Assembly: GCF_023715445.1 (NCBI RefSeq)
Contig: NZ_JAMBOD010000001.1
Location: 744,001 to 808,000 of the forward strand
Reading direction: 5' to 3'
Length of the DNA stretch: 64,000 nt
DNA from: Fictibacillus nanhaiensis
GTDB lineage: Bacteria; Bacillota; Bacilli; Bacillales; Fictibacillaceae
The notes under the pieces are model-generated. The model did no database searches, was not told where the DNA came from, and was given only the letters and a program-made list of their open reading frames with translations. This document shows positions 44,196 to 55,843 of this stretch, piece after piece. The stretch's first letter is position 1. Every line of letters starts with the position of its first letter. A program made the translations under genes and the position numbers.

Positions 44196-44346
44196 CGTTA
44201 TACCCCCATCCTTATTTCCTACCAAAGTATATCAAATAAGGGTGAAAATCGCACAACGTTTCTGTCCTGTTCATTGGATTGCGCTCATAAATCTTGCCGG
44301 GCGATCATAAATCAGATCATTTCCTTTTCAAAACTCTTCAATTCAC

Positions 44347-44397
44347 AAAAAAAACTGGCTCTTACAAGGTTATCTAACCTTGAAAGCCAGTTTTTTG
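44347..44397 (-). terminator. Terminator of mnmA
   Basis: AAAACTGGCT and AGCCAGTTTT with an inner ACAAGGTT/AACCTTG stem form a long hairpin ending in T-runs on either strand. Confidence 0.88.
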
Positions 44398-44405
44398 TTC
44401 TTTCC

Positions 44406-46713
<2,308 letters not shown>

Positions 46714-46727
46714 CATCAGATTCCTTC

Positions 46728-47147
46728 CTATATATAAAACATATAGGCGTCCTGCGCGCCTTCGTCTTCATAGTTTGCTAAATCTTCTAAAGTTGTTGAG
46801 TCAAGAACATCTTTTACAGCATCACGAATTTTTATCCACAGATTTCGTTTCGCCGGCTCCTCATCATCCATAACTTCAACTGGTGAGATGGGTCCTTCAA
46901 GAACACGAATAATATCGCCAGCTGTAATTGTTGATGCCTCTTTAGCTAAAATATAACCTCCGTAAGCACCTCTTATACTTTTAACCAAACCTGCATTTCT
47001 TAGTGGTGCTATAAGCTGTTCCAGGTAATGTTCTGATAAACTGTGCTCTTTTGCAATCAGTTTTAATGCGATCGGACCTTCACCCGATCTCTTTGCTAAT
47101 GCCATCATGATGGTTAATCCGTATCGGCCCTTTGTTGATATTTTCAA
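46728..47147 (-). CDS. cymR: Rrf2-family repressor of cysteine metabolism CymR
   Basis: Start TTG 47147 (MKISTKGRYGLTIMMALAKR) with CGGAG eight bases away gives 139 residues; a GTG at 47156 is less likely. Rrf2 winged helix: LIAKEHSLSEHYLEQLIAPLR and LVKSIRGAYGGYILAKEAS. No cysteine cluster, so no Fe-S site, as in CymR. C-terminal TLEDLANYEDEGAQDAYMFYI is like B. subtilis CymR, which with CysK represses yrrT-mtnN-mccAB and sulfur uptake genes. Its first 68 bases overlap the end of the upstream YczE-like gene. Confidence 0.93.
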   Translation of the reverse strand: MKISTKGRYGLTIMMALAKRSGEGPIALKLIAKEHSLSEHYLEQLIAPLRNAGLVKSIRGAYGGYILAKEASTITAGDIIRVLEGPISPVEVMDDEEPAKRNLWIKIRDAVKDVLDSTTLEDLANYEDEGAQDAYMFYI

Positions 47148-47790
47148 ATTGTTCACTCCGTTCTAAAACAAACTTTACTGATCTTTGGCAAAAAGGCAGT
47201 GTTTTTCCAACTATTCCGCCAATCATAATACAAAACAAAATCGTTCCAAAAGAAATAGGTCCCTGAAGAACCCAGCCAAAAAAGAGAACAAAAAGCTCCA
47301 TGTAAAGCCTGATTCTTGAAACTTTTAATCCGGACTTTTCTGTTAAAGCCAGCATTAAACTGTCTCTTGGTCCTGCCCCGCAATCCGAGGAAATATATAG
47401 ACCGATTCCAAACCCTAAAATTAGTATTCCGATAAGAAGGTAAATCCATTTTCCAGCAATAGTCACTGGGTCTTGGAAAAAAGGCAGCCATAAATAGAAG
47501 TCAATAAACAGTCCAACACACACCATATTCAGAAAAGCACCTGACTGCGGAAACTTCTTTGTTAATAATGATGTTGCTAAAATCACGAAAAAGCCCATAA
47601 TGATCGACCATGTTCCAATCGTTAATCCGAACTGTGAAAAGAGGCCGATGTGAAGTACATCCCAAGGAGCACTTCCCATTTCAGCTTTTATCATAAGAGC
47701 AATTCCGAAGGCCATGATAAACAAGCCCACAAAAAAAACAGACCACTGAAACAAAAATTTGCTCACCCGTGATTGCTTTTGGTCTCTCAT
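47080..47790 (-). CDS. YczE/YitT-like membrane protein
   Basis: A 236-residue membrane protein with five or six helices: FLFQWSVFFVGLFIMAFGIA, IKAEMGSAPWDVLHIGLFSQFG, TIGTWSIIMGFFVILATSL, GIGLYISSDCGAGPRDSLML and GTILFCIMIGGIVGKTL. The AEMGSAPWD and DCGAGPRD motifs identify the YczE family. The last about 22 residues are encoded inside cymR, a 68-base overlap. Function unknown. Confidence 0.82.
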   Translation of the reverse strand: MRDQKQSRVSKFLFQWSVFFVGLFIMAFGIALMIKAEMGSAPWDVLHIGLFSQFGLTIGTWSIIMGFFVILATSLLTKKFPQSGAFLNMVCVGLFIDFYLWLPFFQDPVTIAGKWIYLLIGILILGFGIGLYISSDCGAGPRDSLMLALTEKSGLKVSRIRLYMELFVLFFGWVLQGPISFGTILFCIMIGGIVGKTLPFCQRSVKFVLERSEQFENINKGPIRINHHDGISKEIG

Positions 47791-47945
47791 CCTGCAAAAT
47801 CCTTCCTATAGAAGCTTGTAAAAGCAACCTTATCAATAAATCTAAAGCTTATTATAGCACGAAATAGTTTAACCTTGCATGAAGGACTGATGTATAGTAT
47901 TGTCATATGACAATTAAGAACAAGTGTACGGAAGGATGAACAGAA

Positions 47946-49280
47946 ATGGACTTGTTTTCCTATAAAGAAGAAAACTCTGACTCATTAAAAAGACCTCTTG
48001 CCAACCGAATGCGTCCGCGAAACATACAAGAGTTTATCGGGCAGGAACACATCGCAGGAGAAGGAAAGCTGCTAAGAAGAGCGATTGAAGCTGACCAGCT
48101 AACACCCATGATATTTTTTGGGCCCCCAGGTACCGGGAAGACAACCTTAGCCAGGATCATCGCAAACTCTACATCTGCCTGGTTTGACCAATTAAACGCA
48201 GTAACATCCGGTGTAGCTGATTTAAAAGCTATTATGGGCTCTGCAAAAGAAAGGTTATTATTAGAAGATAAAAAAACGGTATTATTTATTGATGAGATCC
48301 ATCGGTTTAACAAAAACCAGCAAGATGCACTTTTGCCTTATGTTGAAGATGGTACTGTAATATTGATCGGTGCAACGACCGAAAGTCCGATGTTCGAGAT
48401 CAACCCTGCCCTTTTATCACGATCTAGGCTGTTCCGTTTTGAACCTTTAACGGATAATCATATCGCTAAAATTATTGAACAAGCTTTACAAGATAAAGAG
48501 AGAGGCTATGGTAAACACCCAGTCCAAATGGAAAAAGGAGCAAAGGACCATATCGTTTCAATTGCCAATGGAGATGCACGAACTGCACTGAATGCCGTAG
48601 AACTTGCTGTACTTACAACAAAGCCGGATAAAAACGGGGATATCCATATCACACTTGAGATTGCGGAAGAATCTATTCAGCAAAGAGTCCTACAATATGA
48701 TAAAAAAGGAGACAATCATTATGATACCGTCTCTGCATTTATAAAAAGCATCCGTGGATCAGATCCTGATGCAGCTCTATATTGGCTGGCGAAAATGATA
48801 TATGCAGGGGAAGACCCGCGTTTTATTGCACGGCGTTTAATGGTTCATGCCGCAGAAGATGTTGGCCTCGCTGATCCTAACGCTTTGCTCGTTGCACAGG
48901 CTGCCAGCTATGCTGCTGATTTTATCGGAATGCCTGAAGCAAGAATTCCGCTTGCAGAAGCAACACTCTACTTAGCCACCGCTCCCAAAAGCAATAAAGT
49001 GATTTTAGGAATTGATAAAGCCCTGGATGCTGTAAAAAAAGAAAAAACAGGTCTCGTGCCGATTCATCTGCGCGATGCACATTATAAAGGCGCTAAGGAA
49101 CTAAAACATGGAGTTGATTATAAATATCCGCATAATTTTGAAGACGCCTATGTTCCGCAGGAATATTTGCCGCAGCATTTGATTGGAAAATCATTTTATG
49201 AGCCAACAGAACGCGGATATGAAAAAAATATTAAAAGAAGATTGGATTATTTCAACGAAAGAAAGAAAAAAGGTGAGTAA
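47946..49280 (+). CDS. rarA: Replication-associated recombination protein RarA (MgsA)
   Basis: A 444-residue clamp-loader-like AAA+ ATPase. PLANRMRPRNIQEFIGQEHI, Walker A FGPPGTGKTTLARII, Walker B VLFIDEIHRFNKNQQD, sensor 1 IGATTESPMFEINPALLSR and sensor 2 GDARTALNAVEL are visible; the C-terminal tetramer domain has YWLAKMIYAGEDPRFIARRL. It acts at stalled replication forks. It is transcribed on the plus strand, opposite to the cymR group. Confidence 0.95.
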   Translation: MDLFSYKEENSDSLKRPLANRMRPRNIQEFIGQEHIAGEGKLLRRAIEADQLTPMIFFGPPGTGKTTLARIIANSTSAWFDQLNAVTSGVADLKAIMGSAKERLLLEDKKTVLFIDEIHRFNKNQQDALLPYVEDGTVILIGATTESPMFEINPALLSRSRLFRFEPLTDNHIAKIIEQALQDKERGYGKHPVQMEKGAKDHIVSIANGDARTALNAVELAVLTTKPDKNGDIHITLEIAEESIQQRVLQYDKKGDNHYDTVSAFIKSIRGSDPDAALYWLAKMIYAGEDPRFIARRLMVHAAEDVGLADPNALLVAQAASYAADFIGMPEARIPLAEATLYLATAPKSNKVILGIDKALDAVKKEKTGLVPIHLRDAHYKGAKELKHGVDYKYPHNFEDAYVPQEYLPQHLIGKSFYEPTERGYEKNIKRRLDYFNERKKKGE

Positions 49281-49380
49281 ATCTATCATTCTTTTAACTT
49301 CATTTATTGTCCAGCACTAATCTAAACGGTTCTTTTTAGCTTTTAACTTTATCAAACTAGCAAAATTTTTGTTCCTGAGT

Positions 49381-49410
49381 GTATAGGATTTTCTCTCTTT
49401 GGTAAACATG
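49381..49410 (+). promoter_or_regulatory. Putative sigma-F promoter of rsfA-like gene
   Basis: GTATA (49381-49385), a 15-base spacer, then GGTAAACATG (49401-49410), close to the forespore sigma-F pattern with one mismatch in the -10. B. subtilis rsfA is known to be sigma-F dependent, which fits. Confidence 0.55.
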
Positions 49411-49453
49411 AAAATATAAAATGATATTTTTAATAGCTAAGGAGAGGATTTAC

Positions 49454-50269
<816 letters not shown>

Positions 50270-50278
50270 TGAAAGGTT

Positions 50279-50325
50279 AAACTCAAAAGAAATAAATCTT
50301 TTGGGTCTAGCCCTTTTTTTTGCGT
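50279..50325 (+). terminator. Terminator of the rsfA-like gene
   Basis: AACTCAAAAGA and TCTTTTGGGT pair imperfectly, followed further on by CCCTTTTTTTT. Confidence 0.6.
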
Positions 50326-50360
50326 TTTACGGTACATGTTCTTTCATTTATTACACGTTC

Positions 50361-50465
50361 GCTCAGTGCCATCGGGTTTTCGCCCCATCGAGTACCCGTT
50401 TCGCTCCAACTACTTGAAGTTTCGCCCAATGACCACTTATTTTTGCTCCGTGAAGTTTTTTCTAG
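50361..50465. repeat. Five degenerate 21-bp tandem units
   Basis: TCGCTC or TCGCCC (TTGCTC in the last) begins at 50361, 50382, 50403, 50424 and 50445, a strict 21-base period. The unit starts are TCGCTCAGTGCC, TCGCCCCATCGAG, TCGCTCCAACTAC, TCGCCCAATGACC and TTGCTCCGTGAAG. On the minus strand this reads as heptapeptides with Trp and Ser/Gly-Glu, but the frame has no credible gene start. Confidence 0.7.
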
Positions 50466-50509
50466 CTTAAAATCCAAGTAAAAATGAGTGCAGATATACA
50501 AAATTCCAT

Positions 50510-50573
50510 AAAAAAAGAAAAGCTAACACCAATAAGGGATATTTTTTGCCCTTTTGTGTCAGCTTCTTTCTTC
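50510..50573 (-). terminator. Terminator of tcdA
   Basis: AAGAAAAGCTAACAC and GTGTCAGCTTCTTTC arms pair imperfectly with inner AAGGG/CCCTT, forming a long hairpin directly after the tcdA stop. Confidence 0.7.
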
Positions 50574-50575
50574 AT

Positions 50576-51343
50576 TTAACGAATTCTTTCAACTTTAATG
50601 TTGTTTTTCTCAATAATTTTATTAATTACATATCCAGCCATATATAATCCTGATACAGATGGCACGAACGCATTAGAAGATGGCGGCATTTTCGCTTTTC
50701 GAATACCAGGTGCATTCTCAGGAACAATTTCCTGACGGATTTCTTCGCGGATTTGTATAGGTTTTTCATCTGAAAATACGACCGGAATTCCTTTTGTAAT
50801 TCCTTCTTTTCTTAAACGCTGTCTGATTACCTTTGCGATTGGGTCGTAGCTAGTCTTAGAGATATCAGCAATTTGGAGCCTTGTTGGATCCAGTTTATTG
50901 GCTACACCCATGCTTGAGATGATCGGAATCTTACGGTTAAGACATTCCTTCATTAAATGGATTTTATAAGAGATCGTATCAGAAGCATCAACTACAAAAT
51001 CAAGGCCATATTCAAAAATTTGTTCATACGTTTCTTCTGTATAGAACATCTTTAATGCGATAACCTCGCATTCAGGATTAATTAAGGCAATTCTTTCTTT
51101 CATCAGGTCAACTTTTGGCTGGCCTACCGTTGTAACAAGAGCATGTATTTGACGATTGACATTCGTGATGTCCACATCGTCTTTATCTATAAGAATTAAA
51201 CGTCCAACACCTGATCTTGCAAGAGCTTCTGCTGAAAAAGAACCTACTCCTCCGATGCCCAGTACAGCTACAGTTGTATTTTTCAGAACGTTTATCCCAT
51301 CTTTTCCGATTGCCAGTTCATTTCTTGAGAATTGATATAGCAT
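50576..51343 (-). CDS. tcdA: tRNA threonylcarbamoyladenosine dehydratase TcdA (YrvM)
   Basis: A 255-residue E1-like enzyme. Nucleotide loop VAVLGIGGVGSFSAEALARSGVG, LIDKDDVDITNVNRQ, VVDASDTISYKIHLM and the C-terminal SSNAFVPSVSGLYMAGYVIN are typical. It cyclises t6A37 of tRNA to ct6A with ATP. Same neighbourhood as B. subtilis yrvM, separated from aspS by the 6S-1 RNA locus. Confidence 0.93.
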   Translation of the reverse strand: MLYQFSRNELAIGKDGINVLKNTTVAVLGIGGVGSFSAEALARSGVGRLILIDKDDVDITNVNRQIHALVTTVGQPKVDLMKERIALINPECEVIALKMFYTEETYEQIFEYGLDFVVDASDTISYKIHLMKECLNRKIPIISSMGVANKLDPTRLQIADISKTSYDPIAKVIRQRLRKEGITKGIPVVFSDEKPIQIREEIRQEIVPENAPGIRKAKMPPSSNAFVPSVSGLYMAGYVINKIIEKNNIKVERIR

Positions 51344-51439
51344 AGAGATCTCCTTTCAAGTGCATATGAATAAAGAAAATGCATCTTTATCAGCATATCC
51401 ACTTTTCAAAACAAAATCAATATGGTTACTTGGTTTAAA

Positions 51440-51638
51440 TGCACAAAAAAAATGAGCCCCAAAAATGCCGTCTTCCCTTAGTTTTGAACCTGCTCTCGCA
51501 GGTGGGTGTCCTGTTCCCCATTTTGTCCGTCCCCTATCTTTCAGGGCATGGACGCTGTGAGAAAACACAAACTCCCTAATACTTAATGTTGGCTCAAAAC
51601 TTTCGGGTTGTTAACGGTCACCATAGGACCCATCGTTT
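51440..51638 (-). ncRNA. bsrA: 6S-1 RNA (bsrA locus), approximate ends
   Basis: In B. subtilis the 6S-1 RNA gene bsrA lies between yrvM (tcdA) and aspS. The same 380-base gap here has no ORF but carries a 17-spaced promoter at 51645-51673, several complementary segments along about 200 bases (for example GTTTTGAG with CAAAAC, CACCTGCGAGAGCAGGT) and a T-run (TTTTTTTT near 51450) on the minus strand. 6S RNA mimics an open promoter and binds RNA polymerase with sigma-A. Ends are estimates. Confidence 0.7.
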
Positions 51639-51644
51639 AACTAA

Positions 51645-51673
51645 ATACTATCACACAGTTCCTCCAAATACAA
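51645..51673 (-). promoter_or_regulatory. Promoter of the 6S-1 RNA
   Basis: Minus strand TTGTAT (51673-51668) and TAGTAT (51650-51645), spacer exactly 17. The start would be near 51638. Confidence 0.65.
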
Positions 51674-51722
51674 GACAAAATGTGTCTTTGTAATAAACAA
51701 TTCTTATTTTTCTAAATTTTCA

Positions 51723-53501
51723 TTATTTTGTCTCTTGCTTTACTTTTAAAGCAAGGTGCAGCTCATCCAACTGCTTTTCATTAACAGGTGAAGGTGCATT
51801 TGTCAGCAGACATGATGCTGATGCTGTCTTAGGGAAAGCAATTGTATCTCTTAAATTAGTTCTGCCTGCTAATAGCATTACCATTCGGTCTAATCCAAGC
51901 GCTATTCCGCCGTGTGGAGGTGTTCCATATTCGAATGCATCCAGAAGGAAACCAAACTCCTTGCGGGCGCCTTCTTCACTAAATCCTAATGTCTTAAACA
52001 TTTTTTCCTGGACATCACGTTCGTAAATACGCTGCGATCCTCCGCCTAACTCATATCCATTAAGAACTAAGTCATATGCCTGAGCTCTTACTTCAGATGG
52101 ATTTGAGTCCATTAAGTGAAGGTCTTCTGTTTTTGGCATTGTAAACGGATGATGCAAGGCTACGAAACGGTCTGCCTCTTCATCATACTCAACAAGAGGG
52201 AAATCTACGATCCATAGGAAGTTAAACTTTGATTGATCGATCAAATCCAGGTCTTTACCCAGCTTTTGACGAAGTGCACCAAGGCTGTCAGCCACTACTG
52301 TTGGTTTGTCTGCCACAAAAAGGAGTAAATCTCCTTCTTCAGCATTCAATACTTTTGAAAGAGCAGCGGCATCTTCTTCATTAAAGAACTTAGAGATCGG
52401 ACCTTTTAAGCCGTCTGCTTCAACCTTCATCCATGCAAGACCCTTTGCTCCATATCGTGCTGTAAATTCAGTGAGGCCATCGATATCTTTTCTGGAATAG
52501 TTGGCAGCTTTTCCTTTTACGTTTATCGCTTTTACTTCTCCGCCGTTTTCAACTGCTGCAGCAAACACTTTAAAACCAGTTTGTTTAACCACATCCGAAA
52601 CATTGATTAGCTCAAGGCCAAAACGAGTATCAGGCTTATCAGAACCGTAGCGGTCCATTGCTTCTTTATAAGTCATTCTTGGGAATGGCTTTGGAACCTC
52701 TATTCCTTTTACTTTGCTCACTAATCCAGTCATCATCTCTTCCATCATTGAGAGAAGAGCTTCCTGACCCATGAATGATGTTTCAATATCGACCTGGGTA
52801 AATTCAGGCTGACGGTCAGCTCGCAGATCCTCATCTCTAAAACAGCGGACGATTTGATAATATTTTTCAAATCCTGATACCATTAACAGCTGTTTAAATA
52901 ATTGAGGTGATTGCGGGAGTGCATAAAACTCACCTGGATGTACACGGCTCGGAACAAGATAGTCACGCGCGCCTTCAGGAGTACTTTTCGTGAGCATCGG
53001 TGTTTCCATTTCCATAAACTCTTCTGTTTCCAAGAAGTTTCGAATATAGCGGGTAACTTCATGTCTCATCTTCAATGTTTCCTGCATGATCGGACGGCGA
53101 AGATCTAAATAACGGTATTTTAAACGAATATCTTCCGTAATTTCAATATCTTCACTAATGGAAAAGGGAGGTGTCTTTGCACTGTTTAAGATTTTGATTT
53201 CTTCCCCTGAAATTTCAATCTTGCCTGTATTCATTGCCGGATTAACCGTACTCTGATCTCTTTCTATAACCGTTCCTGTAATAGTTAGTACATACTCGCT
53301 TCTCACTTTTTCAGCTGTTTCCAGAGCTGTTGCTGAAACTTCAGGTGAAAATACGATTTGTACGATTCCTGAACGATCTCTAAGGTCGATAAAGATAAGC
53401 CCGCCAAGATCACGTCTTTTTTGTACCCAGCCTGTTATTGTTACTTTTTCACCGATATATTGTTCGGTAATTTTCCCGCATTGATGTGTGCGATATTCCA
53501 T
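51723..53501 (-). CDS. aspS: Aspartate--tRNA ligase
   Basis: A 592-residue class IIb synthetase. OB-fold anticodon domain ([21 protein letters not shown]), core motif 2 [20 protein letters not shown], the bacterial GAD insertion domain (about 290-410) and motif 3 [26 protein letters not shown] are all present. It follows hisS by 14 bases and belongs to the same T-box-controlled transcript. Confidence 0.97.
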   Translation of the reverse strand: MEYRTHQCGKITEQYIGEKVTITGWVQKRRDLGGLIFIDLRDRSGIVQIVFSPEVSATALETAEKVRSEYVLTITGTVIERDQSTVNPAMNTGKIEISGEEIKILNSAKTPPFSISEDIEITEDIRLKYRYLDLRRPIMQETLKMRHEVTRYIRNFLETEEFMEMETPMLTKSTPEGARDYLVPSRVHPGEFYALPQSPQLFKQLLMVSGFEKYYQIVRCFRDEDLRADRQPEFTQVDIETSFMGQEALLSMMEEMMTGLVSKVKGIEVPKPFPRMTYKEAMDRYGSDKPDTRFGLELINVSDVVKQTGFKVFAAAVENGGEVKAINVKGKAANYSRKDIDGLTEFTARYGAKGLAWMKVEADGLKGPISKFFNEEDAAALSKVLNAEEGDLLLFVADKPTVVADSLGALRQKLGKDLDLIDQSKFNFLWIVDFPLVEYDEEADRFVALHHPFTMPKTEDLHLMDSNPSEVRAQAYDLVLNGYELGGGSQRIYERDVQEKMFKTLGFSEEGARKEFGFLLDAFEYGTPPHGGIALGLDRMVMLLAGRTNLRDTIAFPKTASASCLLTNAPSPVNEKQLDELHLALKVKQETK

Positions 53502-53515
53502 AAGATGTCTCCTCC

Positions 53516-54784
53516 TTATTGTCCTTGCTTAATAAAAGAACTCAATTCCTCTATGCGTACTTCTGTTTGTTCACCGGATTGCATGTTCTTCACATTGATT
53601 ATTCCTTTTGAAAGCTCTTCTTCTCCTAAGATAGCAACAAATTTAGCTTTTAAGCGGTCAGCTGCTTTAAATTGCGCTTTCATCTTTTTATCCAGGTAAT
53701 CTTTGTCACTTTTAATGCCGGATTGGCGAAGCTGACTTAGTATGGAAACAGACTTTTTCTTTGCTTCATCACCAAGTGCCACAACATAGCAATCCAGATC
53801 TTCTTCTGTTTCAAGTGTTACTCCTTCAGCTTCCAGTGCCAATAAAAGGCGCTCCAGACTCATTGCAAAACCAATACTTGGTGTAGCAGGACCGCCAAGA
53901 TCTTCAACAAGTCCATTGTATCTGCCTCCGCCGCTAAGCGTCGTGATTGCACCAAAACCTTCAGCCTCACTCATAATTTCAAATGCAGTGTGATTATAAT
54001 AATCCAGGCCTCTTACTAAAGTCGGATCAATTACATATTCAATGTTCATCGCTTCTAAGCTTGCTTTAACTTCCTCAAAGTATGATTTGGAATCTTCATT
54101 TAAGTGTTCAAGAATAGAAGGAGCGTTCTTCATAAGCTCGTGATCACGGTCTTTCTTACAATCCAAGATCCGAAGCGGATTTTTTATTAAACGATTTTGA
54201 CAATCAGAACAAAACTCTTCAATCCTAGGTTCAAAATGAGCGATCAGCGCTTCCTTATGAGACTTTCGGCTTTGAGCATCTCCTAATGTATTAAGAACAA
54301 GGCGCAGTTTTTTTAATCCCAGCTCTTTATAGACAGTCATAGCTAGAGAGATAACCTCTGCATCAATCGCCGGATCAGCTGAGCCCATCGCCTCAATTCC
54401 GAATTGGACGAACTGGCGGTAGCGCCCTGCCTGAGGTCTTTCATAGCGGAACATAGGCTGAATGTAATAAAGCTTTACAGGCTGGCCAGGAAGTCCGAAC
54501 ATCTTATTTTCAACATAAGAACGTGTTACAGGTGCAGTTCCTTCTGGACGGAGTGTCAAACTTCTGTCTCCTCTGTCCGTGAAAGTGTACATTTCTTTTT
54601 GAACGATATCCGTTGAATCTCCTACTCCTCTTTGAAACAGATCAGTATGTTCAAAGATAGGAGTCCGGATTTCTTTATAATTGAATTTTGCAGATACCTC
54701 TTTTACTTTTTCCTCAATAATCTGCCACTTTTCCACTTCTCCTGGGAGAATATCTTTCGTTCCCCTTGGAATATTAATACTCAT
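53516..54784 (-). CDS. hisS: Histidine--tRNA ligase
   Basis: A 422-residue class IIa synthetase. [12 protein letters not shown], motif 2 [20 protein letters not shown], histidine motif [14 protein letters not shown] and motif 3 [14 protein letters not shown], then the anticodon-binding domain ([20 protein letters not shown] and on). It heads the hisS-aspS operon behind a T-box leader. Confidence 0.97.
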   Translation of the reverse strand: MSINIPRGTKDILPGEVEKWQIIEEKVKEVSAKFNYKEIRTPIFEHTDLFQRGVGDSTDIVQKEMYTFTDRGDRSLTLRPEGTAPVTRSYVENKMFGLPGQPVKLYYIQPMFRYERPQAGRYRQFVQFGIEAMGSADPAIDAEVISLAMTVYKELGLKKLRLVLNTLGDAQSRKSHKEALIAHFEPRIEEFCSDCQNRLIKNPLRILDCKKDRDHELMKNAPSILEHLNEDSKSYFEEVKASLEAMNIEYVIDPTLVRGLDYYNHTAFEIMSEAEGFGAITTLSGGGRYNGLVEDLGGPATPSIGFAMSLERLLLALEAEGVTLETEEDLDCYVVALGDEAKKKSVSILSQLRQSGIKSDKDYLDKKMKAQFKAADRLKAKFVAILGEEELSKGIINVKNMQSGEQTEVRIEELSSFIKQGQ

Positions 54785-54827
54785 TTCGCTTCATCCTCCC
54801 GAATGTCTATTATTCATAAAATAAATA

Positions 54828-55095
54828 AAAAACTCCCGTCTCTCATGAAATTAATAATTTCATAAGGGACGGGAGTTCCCGCGGTGCCACCCTGCTTCGA
54901 AGCATTAATAAGCTTCCTTCATTTATGCAAGTAACGATTGCCCACGTGTAACTCTACTGAGGTTTAAAAACCGTTCGAATTAAAACCTGTGAAGTGTCTT
55001 TCACTTTATCATCAGGGAGAAATGCTTCCAGCCAAGGCATTTCCTCTCTAACCCTGTGGGGTAAAGATACTTTTCTTCGTCATCGGTTTTTTCAT
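54828..55095 (-). promoter_or_regulatory. T-box leader of hisS-aspS
   Basis: Minus strand AGGGTGGCACCGCG at 54893-54880 is the T-box. It is followed by a terminator with the stem AACTCCCGTC-C/G-GACGGGAGTT around 54876-54830. The 200 bases upstream hold the stem I region. It senses uncharged tRNA (His and/or Asp) and lets transcription continue into hisS and aspS. Confidence 0.9.
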
Positions 55096-55137
55096 TTTGG
55101 AATTGTAGATTATCATACTTTTCTACGGGGTATTGTG

Positions 55138-55311
55138 TCAATAGTTTTCTCGTTTTATTTTTTTCTTTAATTGATTAACCTGATACAAATCCAGTCCAAA
55201 CTCTTCAGCAAGCTCAATGTCGTTAGCAGATTTTTCTAAAGCAAGAAAATCATGAAAGCTTAAATGTTTCCATTGCGGAATACCTTCAATGCCTTTACGG
55301 TTCTGTCTCAT
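55138..55311 (-). CDS. yrzK: YrzK-like small protein
   Basis: A 57-residue frame from ATG 55311 with GGAGGAG upstream: MRQNRKGIEGIPQWKHLSFH, FLALEKSANDIELAEEFGLD and YQVNQLKKKIKRENY. The second half resembles a helix-turn-helix of sigma-like type (IELAEEFGLDLYQVNQLKKK). B. subtilis yrzK lies in this neighbourhood. Its ribosome site is inside the terminator hairpin of dtd. Confidence 0.65.
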   Translation of the reverse strand: MRQNRKGIEGIPQWKHLSFHDFLALEKSANDIELAEEFGLDLYQVNQLKKKIKRENY

Positions 55312-55315
55312 AAAA

Positions 55316-55366
55316 AAACTCCTCCGCCTTTTTTGGTTAGTCTGTCCATCAAGGCGAAGGTTTCAT
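55316..55366 (-). terminator. Terminator between dtd and yrzK
   Basis: Minus strand CCTTCGCCTT and AAGGCGGAGG pair with one mismatch, followed by AGTTTTTTT. The 3' arm contains the GGAGGAG ribosome site of yrzK, so read-through transcripts would hide it. Confidence 0.75.
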
Positions 55367-55377
55367 TCATTCGTTTT

Positions 55378-55821
55378 TTAAACTCTTGAATCTAAAATTA
55401 ATGTTACGGGACCATCGTTCGTAAATGACACATCCATCATTGCACCAAAAACCCCAGTCTGGACATTGATACCAAGAGCTTTCAGTCTATCGTTAAAATA
55501 ATTATACATCTTGTTTGCATGATCCGGCTTAGCAGCTTCCATAAAGTTCGGTCTTCTGCCCTTTTTTGTATCTCCAAATAACGTAAACTGTGAGATAGAA
55601 AGAATACTCCCTTCCGTATCTTTTAAAGATAAATTCATTTTTCCATTTTCATCTTCAAAAATTCGCAAGTTAACAATTTTTTCAGCTAAATAGTCAGCGT
55701 CTTTTTCTGTATCCTCATGCGTGACACCAACTAAAAGCATCAGTCCTCTGTCTATTTGACCTTTAATTTCTGAATCTACAGAGACAGCTGCATTCTTTGC
55801 ACGCTGCAATACTACTTTCAT
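55378..55821 (-). CDS. dtd: D-aminoacyl-tRNA deacylase
   Basis: A 147-residue enzyme removing D-amino acids from tRNA. The family motifs [17 protein letters not shown] (SQ-T) and the Gly-cis-Pro of [10 protein letters not shown] near the C-terminus are intact. It lies 22 bases after relA as in most Bacillus, so they share a transcript. Confidence 0.95.
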   Translation of the reverse strand: MKVVLQRAKNAAVSVDSEIKGQIDRGLMLLVGVTHEDTEKDADYLAEKIVNLRIFEDENGKMNLSLKDTEGSILSISQFTLFGDTKKGRRPNFMEAAKPDHANKMYNYFNDRLKALGINVQTGVFGAMMDVSFTNDGPVTLILDSRV

Positions 55822-55843
55822 AAAAAGTCACTTCCCTTAAAGC

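Noticed and set aside
47153-47491. 112-residue frame inside the YczE-like gene
   Set aside because: Shadow frame of a clear membrane protein with family motifs.
50307-50501. 64-residue minus-strand protein with Trp/Glu heptads
   Set aside because: No ribosome site. The pattern is a by-product of the 21-base DNA period. It is kept as a repeat.
51356-51568. 70-residue minus-strand frame between tcdA and aspS
   Set aside because: It lies inside the 6S-1 RNA locus, without a ribosome site.
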